From Albidovulum sp. (GTDB lineage Bacteria > Pseudomonadota > Alphaproteobacteria > Rhodobacterales > Rhodobacteraceae), in the NCBI GenBank assembly GCA_030837825.1, contig JAUQYB010000106.1, positions 1 through 17,745 of the forward strand: 17,745 nucleotides of DNA, in the 5' to 3' direction. Of this stretch, positions 8,267 through 15,160 are shown piece by piece; the first letter of the stretch is position 1; each line of letters begins with the position of its first letter. The notes beneath the pieces are model-generated. The model was not told where the DNA came from, made no database searches, and saw only the letters and a list, made by a program, of their open reading frames with translations. The position numbers were made by a program, and so were the translations under genes.

Positions 8267-8293
8267 GATGGGCCAGATGAAGGAGAGGACCTC

Positions 8294-9517
8294 ATGCCAA
8301 GCACCACTCCCGAACCGGGCGGAGCGTCAGGGCCGGGCAACAAGGACCAGGACGCCACGAAGGGCCGGCCCGGCAAATCGGGCGAAGACGCCGGGGGGGA
8401 GACCCGGGCGGCCTACGCATCGGCGGGGCAGCCGGCCCGCGCGGCCACCAGATCGAGAAGGGCAAAGGCCGGCGCAGGCGAGCCGGAGCCCGGCGCCGGC
8501 AAGACTGCCGCGAAGACCCGCCGGCCGAAGGGCCGTGACGATTTCCGGTTCTACCGCCAGCGCATCGACCGTCTGGTTGACGCCGTCGACGAGGTGGAAC
8601 AGAGCGGCAGCCACAGCGAGCTTGGCCGTGCCGCCCTGTCGCAGCAGTTCGCGCTCCACTTTCCCCTGCATCTGGCGCTTGTCGAGACGCTTGCGGATAT
8701 GGGCGTCGCCAATCTTCCCCCGCTCGAGGAAGCGCAATACCGGGGGCTCCTGATCGGCCTCCTCCTGGATGAACGATCCGACGATGCCCTGCTTCCCGGC
8801 CAGGTCAGGCTCGCCGTCACTCTCATTCGGGATCTCATCAATCGCGAGGAAGCGCCGAAGACCGGACTTCTTGCGAAGGCACGAGGGGAAGGCATTCCCG
8901 AGCCTGCCCTTGAAAGGCGTATCGCTGCCTGCATGGCGGACCATGACGGTCGGTCACTGCGAAAGCGTCCACCTATGGCAGATCAGGAGGATGACATGCC
9001 AAGATACTCAGACACCCCGGACCGTGACGAGCGCGGCCGTTTCGTGAGTGACGATGACCGCGGCGGGTCGCGCGGCGGCAATGGCCGTTCGTCGCGCAGC
9101 AGCTACGACGACGATGACCGGCGCTATTCCCAGGGTGGCCGCTCCTCCGGGTCGTCGCGCTATGATGACGATGACCGCCGCTACTCCTCGTCGCGCGGCG
9201 GACGGGATGATGGCGATCATGGCCAGGGCGGCTGGTTCGGCGACCGCGAGGGCCACGCCGAAGCGGCGCGCCGCGGCTGGGAAAGCCGCGACAGCGACCG
9301 CGGCTATTCCCAGGGTGGCCGCTCCTCCGGGTCGTCGCGCTATGACGACGACGACCGCCGCTACTCCTCGTCGCGCGGCGGGCGTGACGACGGCGATCAC
9401 GGCCAGGGCGGCTGGTTCGGCGACCGTGAGGGCCACGCCGAGGCGGCGCGCCGCGGCTGGGAAAACCGCGACAACGACCGCGGCGGAAGCTCGCGCAGCA
9501 GCGGTCGCCGTGGCTGA
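8294..9517 (+). CDS. Two-part low-complexity stress protein with 60-residue tandem repeat
   Basis: The 407-residue frame falls into two unlike halves. Residues 1-75 are Gly/Ala/Lys/Arg-rich and disordered; about 78-225 form a helical, unrecognised domain (DDFRFYRQRIDRLVDAVDEV, LHLALVETLADMGV). Residues 235-407 are Asp/Arg/Ser/Gly-rich with a 60-residue unit present twice; each unit contains GGWFGDREGHAEAARRGWE, reminiscent of KGG/GsiB-type and related bacterial stress-protein repeats. No signal peptide or membrane segment is visible. The first ATG has a good ribosome binding site and an EcfG-type promoter. An in-frame ATG at 8996 has a perfect AGGAGG five bases ahead, so the repeat half may also, or only, be made separately. 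It could be a recent fusion of two genes or a sequencing frameshift. Confidence 0.65.
   Translation: MPSTTPEPGGASGPGNKDQDATKGRPGKSGEDAGGETRAAYASAGQPARAATRSRRAKAGAGEPEPGAGKTAAKTRRPKGRDDFRFYRQRIDRLVDAVDEVEQSGSHSELGRAALSQQFALHFPLHLALVETLADMGVANLPPLEEAQYRGLLIGLLLDERSDDALLPGQVRLAVTLIRDLINREEAPKTGLLAKARGEGIPEPALERRIAACMADHDGRSLRKRPPMADQEDDMPRYSDTPDRDERGRFVSDDDRGGSRGGNGRSSRSSYDDDDRRYSQGGRSSGSSRYDDDDRRYSSSRGGRDDGDHGQGGWFGDREGHAEAARRGWESRDSDRGYSQGGRSSGSSRYDDDDRRYSSSRGGRDDGDHGQGGWFGDREGHAEAARRGWENRDNDRGGSSRSSGRRG
8985..8998 (+). promoter_or_regulatory. Internal ribosome binding site and start codon inside the frame 8294-9517
   Basis: AGGAGG at 8985-8990, five bases, then ATG at 8996, in frame with the longer gene. 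This is a textbook start for a 173-residue repeat protein beginning MPRYSDTPDRDERGRF, which reads like a natural N-terminus. It suggests two originally separate genes or two products. Confidence 0.55.
9121..9480 (+). repeat. Two tandem 180-base repeats within a coding region
   Basis: Copies 9121-9300 and 9301-9480 align without gaps. I count about 13 mismatches by eye, mostly at third codon positions. The unit encodes 60 residues (YSQGGRSSGSSRYDDDDRRY onwards to ARRGWE). The mainly synonymous differences indicate that the protein repeat is kept by selection or was copied recently. Confidence 0.9.
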
Positions 9518-9555
9518 TCGGGCGTAGGAGGGGCGGGCCCCTCTCACGATTGCAC

Positions 9556-9586
9556 CGGACGCCGGACGATCCCTGACCGGCGTCCG
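9556..9586 (+). terminator. Hairpin after the repeat-protein gene
   Basis: CGGACGCCGG (9556-9565) pairs with CCGGCGTCCG (9577-9586) over 10 bases around an 11-base loop, 39 bases after the stop at 9517. Only TT follows, so it is a weak or Rho-assisted terminator at best. Confidence 0.45.
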
Positions 9587-9644
9587 TTGCAAGCAACAGG
9601 TGCGACAATCCTGTCGGACCTTTCTCAGGAAACGGAGAACCAGG

Positions 9645-9830
9645 ATGAACGAACAGAAGCGCGACCAGGGTCAGGGTCAGGGCGGTCAAAAGAACACCCA
9701 GGGCCAAAAAGCCGGCCAGGGCCAGCAGCAGCAAGGCCAGGGCGGTCAGCGCGATCAGGACCAGAAGGGCGGCCGTTCGCAGCCCGAGATGGATCAGGGT
9801 CGCGGCAAGGATGCAAACCGGGACCGCTGA
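9645..9830 (+). CDS. Gln/Gly-rich disordered hydrophilin-like protein
   Basis: This 61-residue protein consists almost wholly of Gln, Gly, Asp, Lys and Arg (repeated GQGQGG and KAGQGQQQQGQGG) with no hydrophobic core, cysteine or aromatic residue. Composition places it with hydrophilins or LEA-like proteins, which protect macromolecules during water loss; that is an inference from composition alone. The start at 9645 is chosen because CGGAGAACCAGG lies just upstream and because the preceding in-frame codons have a different character. No GGAAC-type promoter is seen directly upstream, so it may be read from the gene before it, past the hairpin at 9556-9586, or from an unrecognised promoter. 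A strong terminator follows 21 bases after the stop. Confidence 0.7.
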   Translation: MNEQKRDQGQGQGGQKNTQGQKAGQGQQQQGQGGQRDQDQKGGRSQPEMDQGRGKDANRDR

Positions 9831-9850
9831 TCCTCCCGGAAGCGATCACG

Positions 9851-9881
9851 AAAGGCCCGGCAGGTTCTGCCGGGCCTTTTT
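9851..9881 (+). terminator. Rho-independent terminator
   Basis: AAAGGCCCGGCA (9851-9862) pairs with TGCCGGGCCTTT (9868-9879) over 12 bases with loop GGTTC, followed by more T residues. It ends the transcript of the gene at 9645-9830. Confidence 0.92.
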
Positions 9882-9961
9882 CTGGCTGCCGGCTGCGATC
9901 CCCGCGCCCGGCGTCACGCGGGAAAGGGCCGCAGGCCAAGACGGCAGCTCATCTGCGGGCA

Positions 9962-9986
9962 GGAACATTCCGCCATCGCCGGGGTT
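9962..9986 (+). promoter_or_regulatory. EcfG-type promoter of the secreted-protein gene
   Basis: GGAAC (9962-9966), 16-base spacer, GGTT (9983-9986), 51 bases before the ATG at 10038 and directly downstream of a terminator, so it must serve the gene that follows. Confidence 0.78.
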
Positions 9987-10037
9987 GTTTCCGCGTTCAC
10001 CTCAAGGGCAGGTGTCCTCGTTACAGGAGAGACGCGA

Positions 10038-10418
10038 ATGAAATTCCTTTCATTGACCACCGCCGCTGCACTGGCACTCGGGGGAAGCATGGCCGCGGCG
10101 CAAACCACCACGGCAGAAACCAATCGGGACAATCCCCCGCATTTCGGCGAGACCTGGGGCGGCACGGTCGGCACCCAGTTCTTCACCGACGACACGATGG
10201 GCACGCTTCGCAGCGATGACGAGATTCGCAACGCCTGGCAGAGCATGACCGAGGAACAGCGGGCGATGGTCACCGCGGATTGCGATCTTGCGAAGGGCAC
10301 CGATGCATCAGCCTCCGGCACGGCCACCGACAATTCGGCGCCCAGCGGATCCGAGGGGACGGCAAACGGCGTGACCCAGGACAACATGATGAAACTCTGC
10401 ACGGTCATCGCGCCTTGA
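10038..10418 (+). CDS. Small secreted (periplasmic) protein of unknown function
   Basis: The 126-residue product begins with a clear Sec signal peptide (MKFLSLTTAAALALGGSMAAA), probably cut before Gln22. The mature part contains HFGETWGGTVGTQFFTDDT, a helical segment (SDDEIRNAWQSMTEEQRAMV), a Ser/Thr/Gly-rich linker, and two cysteines (82 and 121) that could form a disulfide bridge in the periplasm. I do not recognise the family; similar short exported proteins with an EEQRAMV-like helix seem frequent in Rhodobacteraceae, but that is only an impression. The start is supported by CAGGAGAG. It is a single-gene transcript, with an EcfG-type promoter upstream and a terminator downstream. Confidence 0.8.
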   Translation: MKFLSLTTAAALALGGSMAAAQTTTAETNRDNPPHFGETWGGTVGTQFFTDDTMGTLRSDDEIRNAWQSMTEEQRAMVTADCDLAKGTDASASGTATDNSAPSGSEGTANGVTQDNMMKLCTVIAP

Positions 10419-10444
10419 TCGCCCCGCGATCGGTGCGAAGAGAG

Positions 10445-10475
10445 GGGGCGCCCTGAGCAGTCGGGGCGCCCCTTT
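10445..10475 (+). terminator. Rho-independent terminator between convergent genes
   Basis: GGGGCGCCC (10445-10453) pairs with GGGCGCCCC (10464-10472), loop of 10 bases, followed by TTT. It lies 26 bases after the stop at 10418 and before the convergent SDR stop at 10501. Confidence 0.8.
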
Positions 10476-10500
10476 CGATTCAGCGCCACGTCTCGCGGGA

Positions 10501-11352
10501 TCATCCGCCCACCAGCTCGCCGCCGTTGGGATGAAGTGTCTGTCCGGTCACATAGGAGGAATCGTCGCAAGCCAGGAACAGGATCGCCGGGGCGACCTCG
10601 TTCGGTTGGCCGGGTCTGCCGAGCGGCGTGTGCCTGCCGAACTTGGCGACCTTCTCCGCATCGAACGATGCCGGGATGAGCGGCGTCCAGATCGGCCCCG
10701 GAGCCACCGCGTTGACGCGGATGCCCCGTTCGGCCAACTGGGTCGAGAGCGCCCGCGTGAAGGCCAGGATCGCGCCCTTGCTCGAGGCATAGTCGACCAG
10801 TTTCTCATGCCCCCTGAACGCGGTCACCGAACTGACGTTCACGATCGCATCGCCAGCGCGCATGTCCGCGACGACTTCCTGGACCAGATGGAACTGCGCG
10901 AAGAAATTCGTCGCGAAGGTGCGCTGCAACTGCGCTTCGGATATGTCCTCGACGTGGTCGCGCGTGTGCTGCTCGCCGGCGTTGTTGACCAGAACGCCGA
11001 TCCGCCCGAAGGCGCCCACCGTCTCCCTGACGAGACGTTTCACCTCATCGCGATCGCCGATGTCGCCGTGCAGCGCGATCACCTCTGCGCCCTCCTGTCT
11101 GATGGCTTCGATCGTGTCGGCGGCGTCCTGGTGCTCGTCCCTGTAGTGAAAGGCGATGTTTGCCCCCTCGCGCGCGAAGAGCACGGCAGTTGCCCGCCCG
11201 ATGCCACTGTCGCCGCCAGTGATGAGCGCGGTCTTTCCTTTCAGCCGGCCAGAGCCTGCGAAGCGCGGGCCATAGTCCGGCGCGGGCGTCATGTCTGTCT
11301 CGAGCCCGGGCTGGCGGGCCTGAACCTGGCGCGGAATGCCGGAATCCTGCAT
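10501..11352 (-). CDS. SDR-family oxidoreductase (YghA/YhdF-type)
   Basis: This 283-residue classical short-chain dehydrogenase carries TGGDSGIG (45-52) for the dinucleotide, NNAG (123-126), and the catalytic set Ser175 (VNVSSVTAF), Tyr188 and Lys192 (YASSKG). The roughly 35-residue N-terminal extension before the Rossmann fold, and the TGGDSGIGRA variant, fit the subgroup that includes E. coli YghA and Bacillus general-stress SDRs. These reduce aldehydes or oxidise sugars/alcohols with NAD(P)(H); the substrate is unknown. The start at 11352 has a near-perfect AGGAGG site. It follows the proline-rich gene after 27 bases on the same strand, so the two form an operon; a weaker EcfG-like site lies upstream. 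Confidence 0.92.
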   Translation of the reverse strand: MQDSGIPRQVQARQPGLETDMTPAPDYGPRFAGSGRLKGKTALITGGDSGIGRATAVLFAREGANIAFHYRDEHQDAADTIEAIRQEGAEVIALHGDIGDRDEVKRLVRETVGAFGRIGVLVNNAGEQHTRDHVEDISEAQLQRTFATNFFAQFHLVQEVVADMRAGDAIVNVSSVTAFRGHEKLVDYASSKGAILAFTRALSTQLAERGIRVNAVAPGPIWTPLIPASFDAEKVAKFGRHTPLGRPGQPNEVAPAILFLACDDSSYVTGQTLHPNGGELVGG

Positions 11353-11379
11353 CTTTTCCTCCTGTTTCCAGACCGTTCG

Positions 11380-11589
11380 TCACTGCGGGCTCCCCGCCGG
11401 GGAGCTTCCCGCCGGGGGCTGTATCTGCGGATCATGCTCCGGCGTCCGCTCGGGAAGGGGGCGGGGCGGGGTCCCGGGCGGCGGCACGACATCGGGCCCG
11501 GGCGGCGGCGGGTCGGGTTGTGGTTCGGGCCCCACCGGACGATCGGGTTGGGGATCGGGCGGCAGGGAAAGCTGATTGAGGTGACGCAT
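11380..11589 (-). CDS. Short proline-rich protein
   Basis: This frame encodes 69 residues, of which roughly two-fifths are proline: MRHLNQLSLPPDPQPDRP, then PEPQPDPPPPGP and PPPGTPPRPLPERTP. Support for a real gene is the ribosome binding site GGGAGG just upstream of ATG 11589, the short 27-base gap to the SDR gene, and the sensible non-repetitive N-terminus. There is no signal peptide or membrane helix. It is likely an extended, disordered cytosolic polypeptide; the function is unknown. Frames on the opposite strand in this G-rich stretch look like compositional shadows. Confidence 0.6.
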   Translation of the reverse strand: MRHLNQLSLPPDPQPDRPVGPEPQPDPPPPGPDVVPPPGTPPRPLPERTPEHDPQIQPPAGSSPAGSPQ

Positions 11590-11617
11590 GTCTCGGTCCT
11601 CCCGGTGATCTTTAGAC

Positions 11618-11642
11618 AATCCGCTCGGGAAACATTTGTTCC
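11618..11642 (-). promoter_or_regulatory. Weak EcfG-like promoter candidate for the proline-rich/SDR operon
   Basis: Reverse strand GGAAC (11642-11638), 16-base spacer, GATT (11621-11618). The -10 lacks the G of the usual [CG]GTT. The position, 29 bases before ATG 11589 and divergent from the site at 11703-11727, is right; the match is imperfect. Confidence 0.4.
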
Positions 11643-11702
11643 CGGGTCGCGGCAAGGCGGTCCGGCCAGGGCTGGGGGCCACGATCCGACCGGCCTGCGA
11701 CC

Positions 11703-11727
11703 GGAACATTTCCCGGGGGACGGGGTT
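11703..11727 (+). promoter_or_regulatory. EcfG-type promoter of the gene at 11790
   Basis: GGAAC (11703-11707), 16-base spacer, GGTT (11724-11727), ending 63 bases before the ATG at 11790. Confidence 0.75.
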
Positions 11728-11789
11728 GTGTCCCCGTTCTCGGCAGGGCGCTGATGGGTTCAGCCGGGAAGGCAAACCGGAGAGATGAA

Positions 11790-12605
11790 ATGGCCGACAG
11801 AGATCAGGACTACGACGACCAGAATGACCGCTACGCCCGGGCATCGAGAGACGATCGGATGAGGAACCGCGGATGGCAGGGCGAGGAGCGTTCCGGCAGC
11901 CAGGCCAGGACCTCCGGCCGCGCGTGGTCCGACGCCGGGGACTTCGCACGCGAGGACCGCGGGCGCGAGGATGACGATTTCCACCGTTCCGGCTGGAACC
12001 AGGACATGCGCGATCCGGGCCGGGCCCGTGGCGGCGCCCAGACCTATGCAGGCGGCTCCCGCCACGGTGGCCAGACCGGAGACGACGCCTACTCCGGCGC
12101 CTATCCGGGGTTCCGCGATGAATCGGCCGAACGCCGCTTCGGCGAGCGCGGCCCGGGCGGAAATCGTGCCGGCCAGTATGGAACCGGCCAGTATGGAGCC
12201 GGCCAGTATGGAGCCGGTCACGACTGGCGCGAGGCCGATCCGTCCCGGCCCGGGTCGCAGGGCTACCGGTCGGGGTCGGGGTGGGTTGAAGATGACAATC
12301 GTGCTCTGGCCGAGCGGCACGGCGACCGGCCCGAACCGGGCCGCCACCGGCATGAACAGAACTTCCGGGTGTGGCGGGATCGCCAGACGCAGCAGTTCGA
12401 CGACGACTTTGCCGCCTTCAGCGACGAGAAGCAAAAGCAGTTCGACACCGAATTCGACGAATGGCGGAAGAACCGGGCCCAGAAGGGCGGCGCTGCCACC
12501 GGAATGGTCGGCGGTCACACCACGGGGCAGACCACCGGGCAGGCTGCGGGCGACGCTGCATCGGAGGCTGCGAGGAACCGGGAAGGCGGCGCCAAGAAGC
12601 CCTGA
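11790..12605 (+). CDS. Hydrophilic disordered protein with conserved-looking C-terminal helix
   Basis: The 271-residue protein is highly charged and Gly/Arg/Asp-rich through about residue 185. It includes three AGQYG-type repeats (about 128-142) and recurring RGWQ/SGWN/SGSGW motifs. Residues about 190-230 form a heptad-like amphipathic helix (FRVWRDRQTQQFDDDFAAF, then KQFDTEFDEWRKNRA). This resembles the helix at the end of several alphaproteobacterial stress-induced proteins in which a short DUF2171- or SWFG-type part precedes it. The tail is Thr/Gly/Ala-rich. The start at 11790 follows GGAGAG; an in-frame ATG at 11754 has no such site. The EcfG-type promoter upstream suggests stress induction. 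No enzymatic motif is present. Confidence 0.75.
   Translation: MADRDQDYDDQNDRYARASRDDRMRNRGWQGEERSGSQARTSGRAWSDAGDFAREDRGREDDDFHRSGWNQDMRDPGRARGGAQTYAGGSRHGGQTGDDAYSGAYPGFRDESAERRFGERGPGGNRAGQYGTGQYGAGQYGAGHDWREADPSRPGSQGYRSGSGWVEDDNRALAERHGDRPEPGRHRHEQNFRVWRDRQTQQFDDDFAAFSDEKQKQFDTEFDEWRKNRAQKGGAATGMVGGHTTGQTTGQAAGDAASEAARNREGGAKKP
12171..12215 (+). repeat. Three 15-base tandem repeats, unit GGCCAGTATGGAGCC
   Basis: Copies at 12171, 12186 and 12201; the first differs from the others by one base. They encode GQYGT, GQYGA, GQYGA inside the disordered protein. A slippage-prone coding minisatellite. Confidence 0.9.
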
Positions 12606-12613
12606 ACCCCGGC

Positions 12614-12639
12614 GGCCGGCGCGGTGAAACGCGCCGGCC
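12614..12639 (+). terminator. Hairpin after the disordered-protein gene
   Basis: GGCCGGCGCG (12614-12623) pairs perfectly with CGCGCCGGCC (12630-12639) around GTGAAA, eight bases after the stop. No T-run follows, so termination would need Rho. The rest of 12640-12865 holds no supported gene; one further imperfect inverted repeat lies at 12712-12754. Confidence 0.5.
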
Positions 12640-12865
12640 CCGGCACGAGCAGATTTCCTGCCGCGACGAGGCCGAGACCGGGGCGACTGCAATGCGTCTC
12701 CCCGTGTCGATGGCCGGACCTTCCCCGATACCCTCCCGGCGGAAGGTCCTGGCCGTCTGAGCGTGATCCCCTCCGCTCAGGCGGCCAGCTTCAGCCGGGA
12801 CCGCCGCAGGCTCTTGCCCAGGTCACCCGGCAAGGCGCCGCAGGGCGGCGTTCTCCATATTCCGA

Positions 12866-13033
12866 TCAGTGCCGCTTCTTCAGCGCCGCCACGCGGTCTT
12901 TCAGCGCGGCTTCGAGTTTCAGCGCGAGTTCCAGCAGCCGGGAAGGAACCTCCTCACCCTCGACCTTCTCGAGCGGAGTCGAACCCCGACCCGAGATCGC
13001 TGCATCTTCACGCGGTTTGCGCCCATCTGTCAT
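12866..13033 (-). CDS. NepR-like anti-sigma factor candidate
   Basis: This 55-residue protein has a disordered N-terminus (MTDGRKPREDAAISGRGSTP) and then LEKVEGEEVPSRLLELALKLEAAL. The order of short helix, [E/N]xxVPxRLLEL and a second helix is the recognisable core of NepR, the anti-sigma factor that binds EcfG in unstressed cells and is titrated by phosphorylated PhyR. The first helix is shorter than usual and the tail (KDRVAALKKRH) is basic, so it is a divergent member. ATG 13033 is chosen over upstream in-frame codons because the residues before it look noncoding. It lies 83 bases downstream of the sigma-factor gene on the same strand; the common order elsewhere is nepR before ecfG. Small size keeps confidence moderate. 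Confidence 0.6.
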   Translation of the reverse strand: MTDGRKPREDAAISGRGSTPLEKVEGEEVPSRLLELALKLEAALKDRVAALKKRH

Positions 13034-13116
13034 GCCTGATCCTGCAAAACCGCCAGCCTGCACCGCCCTGCGCCACTCGATTCAGCATAGGCCCACCGCG
13101 GCACTTTCGCAAAGCG

Positions 13117-13623
13117 TTACTCGCGCGCCTCGAGCGCCGATTTCATCATGGCGCGGCCGCGGTTCACCCGGCTTTTCACCGTGCCGATATTGCAGTTGAA
13201 CTGTTTGGACGCCTTTTCGTAGCTGTTGCCGCCCAGCACGACATAGGCAAGCGTCTGGCGGTAATGGGCAGGAAGCGCCGAAAAGGCGCGGCCGACCTCG
13301 CGCACTTCCATATGAAGCTCCTGCGACGGCTCGGTTACCGGCAGTTCCGAGATGCAGTCCGCGATGCCCACCATCTCGCGCTTTGCAGATTGCCGCGAGG
13401 TGTAGAAGCGATTGCGCATGATCGTGAACAGCCAGCCGCGCAGATTGGTCCCGGGCTGAAAGCTGTCCACATAGAGAAGCGCCCTGAGCAGGGTTTCCTG
13501 AACAAGATCGTCACTGTCAGCCCGGTTGCGATGAAGCGACCATGCGTAACCCCTGAGCGCGGGGATGAGTTCCACGACTTTCTGACTGAATGAACCCTCG
13601 TCGCAACCGTCGGTCCTGTCCAT
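13117..13623 (-). CDS. ecfG: EcfG-like ECF sigma factor (general stress response)
   Basis: The 168 residues contain sigma region 2 at about 17-85 (ALRGYAWSL, then DDLVQETLLRAL and GTNLRGWLFTIMRNRFY) and region 4 at about 108-162, with the helix-turn-helix SYEKASKQFNCNIGTVKSRVNRGR. The DDLVQETLLRA and FQPGTNLRGWLFTIMRN wording is characteristic of the EcfG/ECF15 group of alphaproteobacteria, which directs the general stress response from GGAAC/CGTT promoters. Such a promoter lies 32 bases upstream, indicating autoregulation. A NepR-like gene follows, supporting the assignment. Start 13623 is the first ATG with a G-rich site ahead; the frame is open further upstream but those residues do not resemble a sigma factor. 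A different ECF subgroup remains possible. Confidence 0.85.
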   Translation of the reverse strand: MDRTDGCDEGSFSQKVVELIPALRGYAWSLHRNRADSDDLVQETLLRALLYVDSFQPGTNLRGWLFTIMRNRFYTSRQSAKREMVGIADCISELPVTEPSQELHMEVREVGRAFSALPAHYRQTLAYVVLGGNSYEKASKQFNCNIGTVKSRVNRGRAMMKSALEARE

Positions 13624-13654
13624 CTGATCCCCCCCTTTCCGCCGTCCCCATGAA

Positions 13655-13679
13655 AACGACCAAAGGACGGATCTGTTCC
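13655..13679 (-). promoter_or_regulatory. EcfG-type promoter of the sigma-factor gene (autoregulation)
   Basis: Reverse strand GGAAC (13679-13675), 16-base spacer, CGTT (13658-13655), 32 bases before the ATG at 13623. It is one of the closest matches to the published EcfG consensus in the window. Confidence 0.8.
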
Positions 13680-13783
13680 GTCGATGTGTCAGCACCGGAG
13701 CGGAAGCGGCGGAGATCAGCCAAGAGGAACCGGACAGGGCGGGAAAGCGGGGCCGCGCGCCGGAACCGGCGCGAACCCGAGGG

Positions 13784-15085
13784 TCAGGCGTGATGCTCTT
13801 CCCAGGCGGCGATATAGTTCCGGGTCTGGGGCACGGTGCCGACCCGTCTGCTGATCTGGATCTGGAAGACGACCAGACCGGTATGGCGGAATGCGCCCTC
13901 GCAATAGGCCAGATAATATTCCCACATCCGGCAGAACCGTTCATCGTAGATCGCTGCAATCTGCGCCCGCGCGGCCATGAAGCGCGTGCGCCAGGCGCGC
14001 AGCGTCTGGGCGTAATGCAGGCGCAGGACCTCGATGTCGGTGGTATAGAGGCCCGCCTGCTCGATCGCCGGGGCGATTTCCGACAGCGACGGCGCATAGG
14101 CTCCGGGGAAGATGTATTTGTTCATCCACTGGCTTGTCGCGCGCGGCGGGCGCACCGAGCCGATCGTATGGATCAGCGCGACACCGTCGTCCGCAAGCAG
14201 GCTCGCGACCTTGCGGAAGAACTGCCGGTAGTAGCCGACGCCGACATGCTCGAACATGCCGACCGAAACGATGCGGTCATAGCGACCTTCCGCCTGGCGA
14301 TAGTCCTGAAGCTTGAATGCGAGGCGGTCTTCAAGCTTCCCGGCCGCGGCCGACTTCACCGCGTGGTTGCATTGCTCGACCGACAGGGTCAGTCCGGTGA
14401 CCCTGACTCCCGCGGTCGTCGCAAGGTGCTGGGCGAGGCCGCCCCAGCCGCAGCCGATGTCGAGCACCGTCTGTCCCGGAGAGAGCAGGAGTTTCGCCGC
14501 GATATGGCGCATCTTGTTCTGCTGCGCGTCTTCCAGCGTGTCGTCGGGGCTGGTGAAATACGCGCAGGAATATTGATGCGCCGGATCGAGGAAGAGGTCG
14601 TAGAGCCGGTGCGAGAGATCGTAGTGGTGGGCGACGTTCCGGCGGGATTTCTTCAGCGGGTTGTTCTGTGCCATGCGCCGCGTCAGATAGAGCAGCGCCG
14701 CGTGCACCTTCATGATGCCGGCTCCGTCGCCGAGGCCGATGTTCCGCATGGCCAGGGTGATGAGATCGTAGATCTCCCCATTCTCCACCACCAGCGTGCC
14801 GTCCATGTAGGCCTCGCCCAGCCCGAGGTCCGGGTTGCGCAGAATTCGCCAGACCGTTGCGGGCTGAAGGATGCGCACCCGGACCCTGGGGTCACCGAGG
14901 CCGACCTCTATCCGTTCGCCCTGCGGCAGCACGACCTGGAGCGTGCCCTGCCGGATGACGGCGGACAGCAGCGTGCGAAGAAGGAAGGCCGCCAGATCGG
15001 ATCCGGCGCGGTGCCAGGGCTGATCCTCAACGAGGGAAGACGTCGTCGTGCTTTCGGGCCGGTCCGCCCCAGTGTCTTGCAGCAT
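13784..15085 (-). CDS. cfa: Cyclopropane-fatty-acyl-phospholipid synthase family methyltransferase
   Basis: The 433-residue length and motifs fit the CFA synthase/mycolic-acid methyltransferase family. The N-terminal lipid-binding part (about 35-145) includes LGLGEAYMDG and MAQNNPLKKSRRNVAHHYDL. The SAM-dependent methyltransferase domain follows, with VLDIGCGWGG (207-216), GLTLSVEQ, DYRQAEGRYDRIVSVGMFEHVG and YIFPGAY. C-terminal YYLAYCEGAFR is also typical. The enzyme methylenates unsaturated acyl chains of membrane phospholipids, making cyclopropane rings that protect against acid, drying and oxidative stress. Some alphaproteobacterial paralogues have other lipid roles. It lies 75 bases after the four-helix membrane protein gene on the same strand and 160 bases upstream of the sigma-factor gene. 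No GGAAC promoter is directly upstream, so read-through from 16042-16067 is likely. Confidence 0.92.
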   Translation of the reverse strand: MLQDTGADRPESTTTSSLVEDQPWHRAGSDLAAFLLRTLLSAVIRQGTLQVVLPQGERIEVGLGDPRVRVRILQPATVWRILRNPDLGLGEAYMDGTLVVENGEIYDLITLAMRNIGLGDGAGIMKVHAALLYLTRRMAQNNPLKKSRRNVAHHYDLSHRLYDLFLDPAHQYSCAYFTSPDDTLEDAQQNKMRHIAAKLLLSPGQTVLDIGCGWGGLAQHLATTAGVRVTGLTLSVEQCNHAVKSAAAGKLEDRLAFKLQDYRQAEGRYDRIVSVGMFEHVGVGYYRQFFRKVASLLADDGVALIHTIGSVRPPRATSQWMNKYIFPGAYAPSLSEIAPAIEQAGLYTTDIEVLRLHYAQTLRAWRTRFMAARAQIAAIYDERFCRMWEYYLAYCEGAFRHTGLVVFQIQISRRVGTVPQTRNYIAAWEEHHA

Positions 15086-15160
15086 GTCGCACCTGTGGAT
15101 GATGAGAGGATGCCCGCGGCAACGGCGTGGACGGAGGCGCGTTGTCCGCGGGCGGAAGTG

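Noticed and set aside
12712..12754. Inverted repeat GGACCTT/AAGGTCC with flanking GGCC in the gap between convergent genes
   Set aside because: The arms are short, the loop is about 20 bases and no T-run follows; it may be part of a convergent termination region but I cannot support a specific call.
12640..12865. Possible small gene between the disordered-protein gene and the NepR-like gene
   Set aside because: One reverse frame ends with GDLGKSLRRSRLKLAA, which looks protein-like, but it has no start codon with a ribosome binding site and is too short to support.
13726..13752. Further GGAAC near 13726 as an additional promoter
   Set aside because: No [CG]GTT occurs 16 or 17 bases downstream; likewise for the GGAAC at about 7270 and several within coding regions.
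13624..14097. Long N-terminal extension of the sigma factor frame into cfa
   Set aside because: The extra residues overlap the lipid methyltransferase gene in another frame and are Arg/Ser/Pro-rich. The EcfG-type promoter at 13655-13679 lies inside that stretch, so transcription would start after it.
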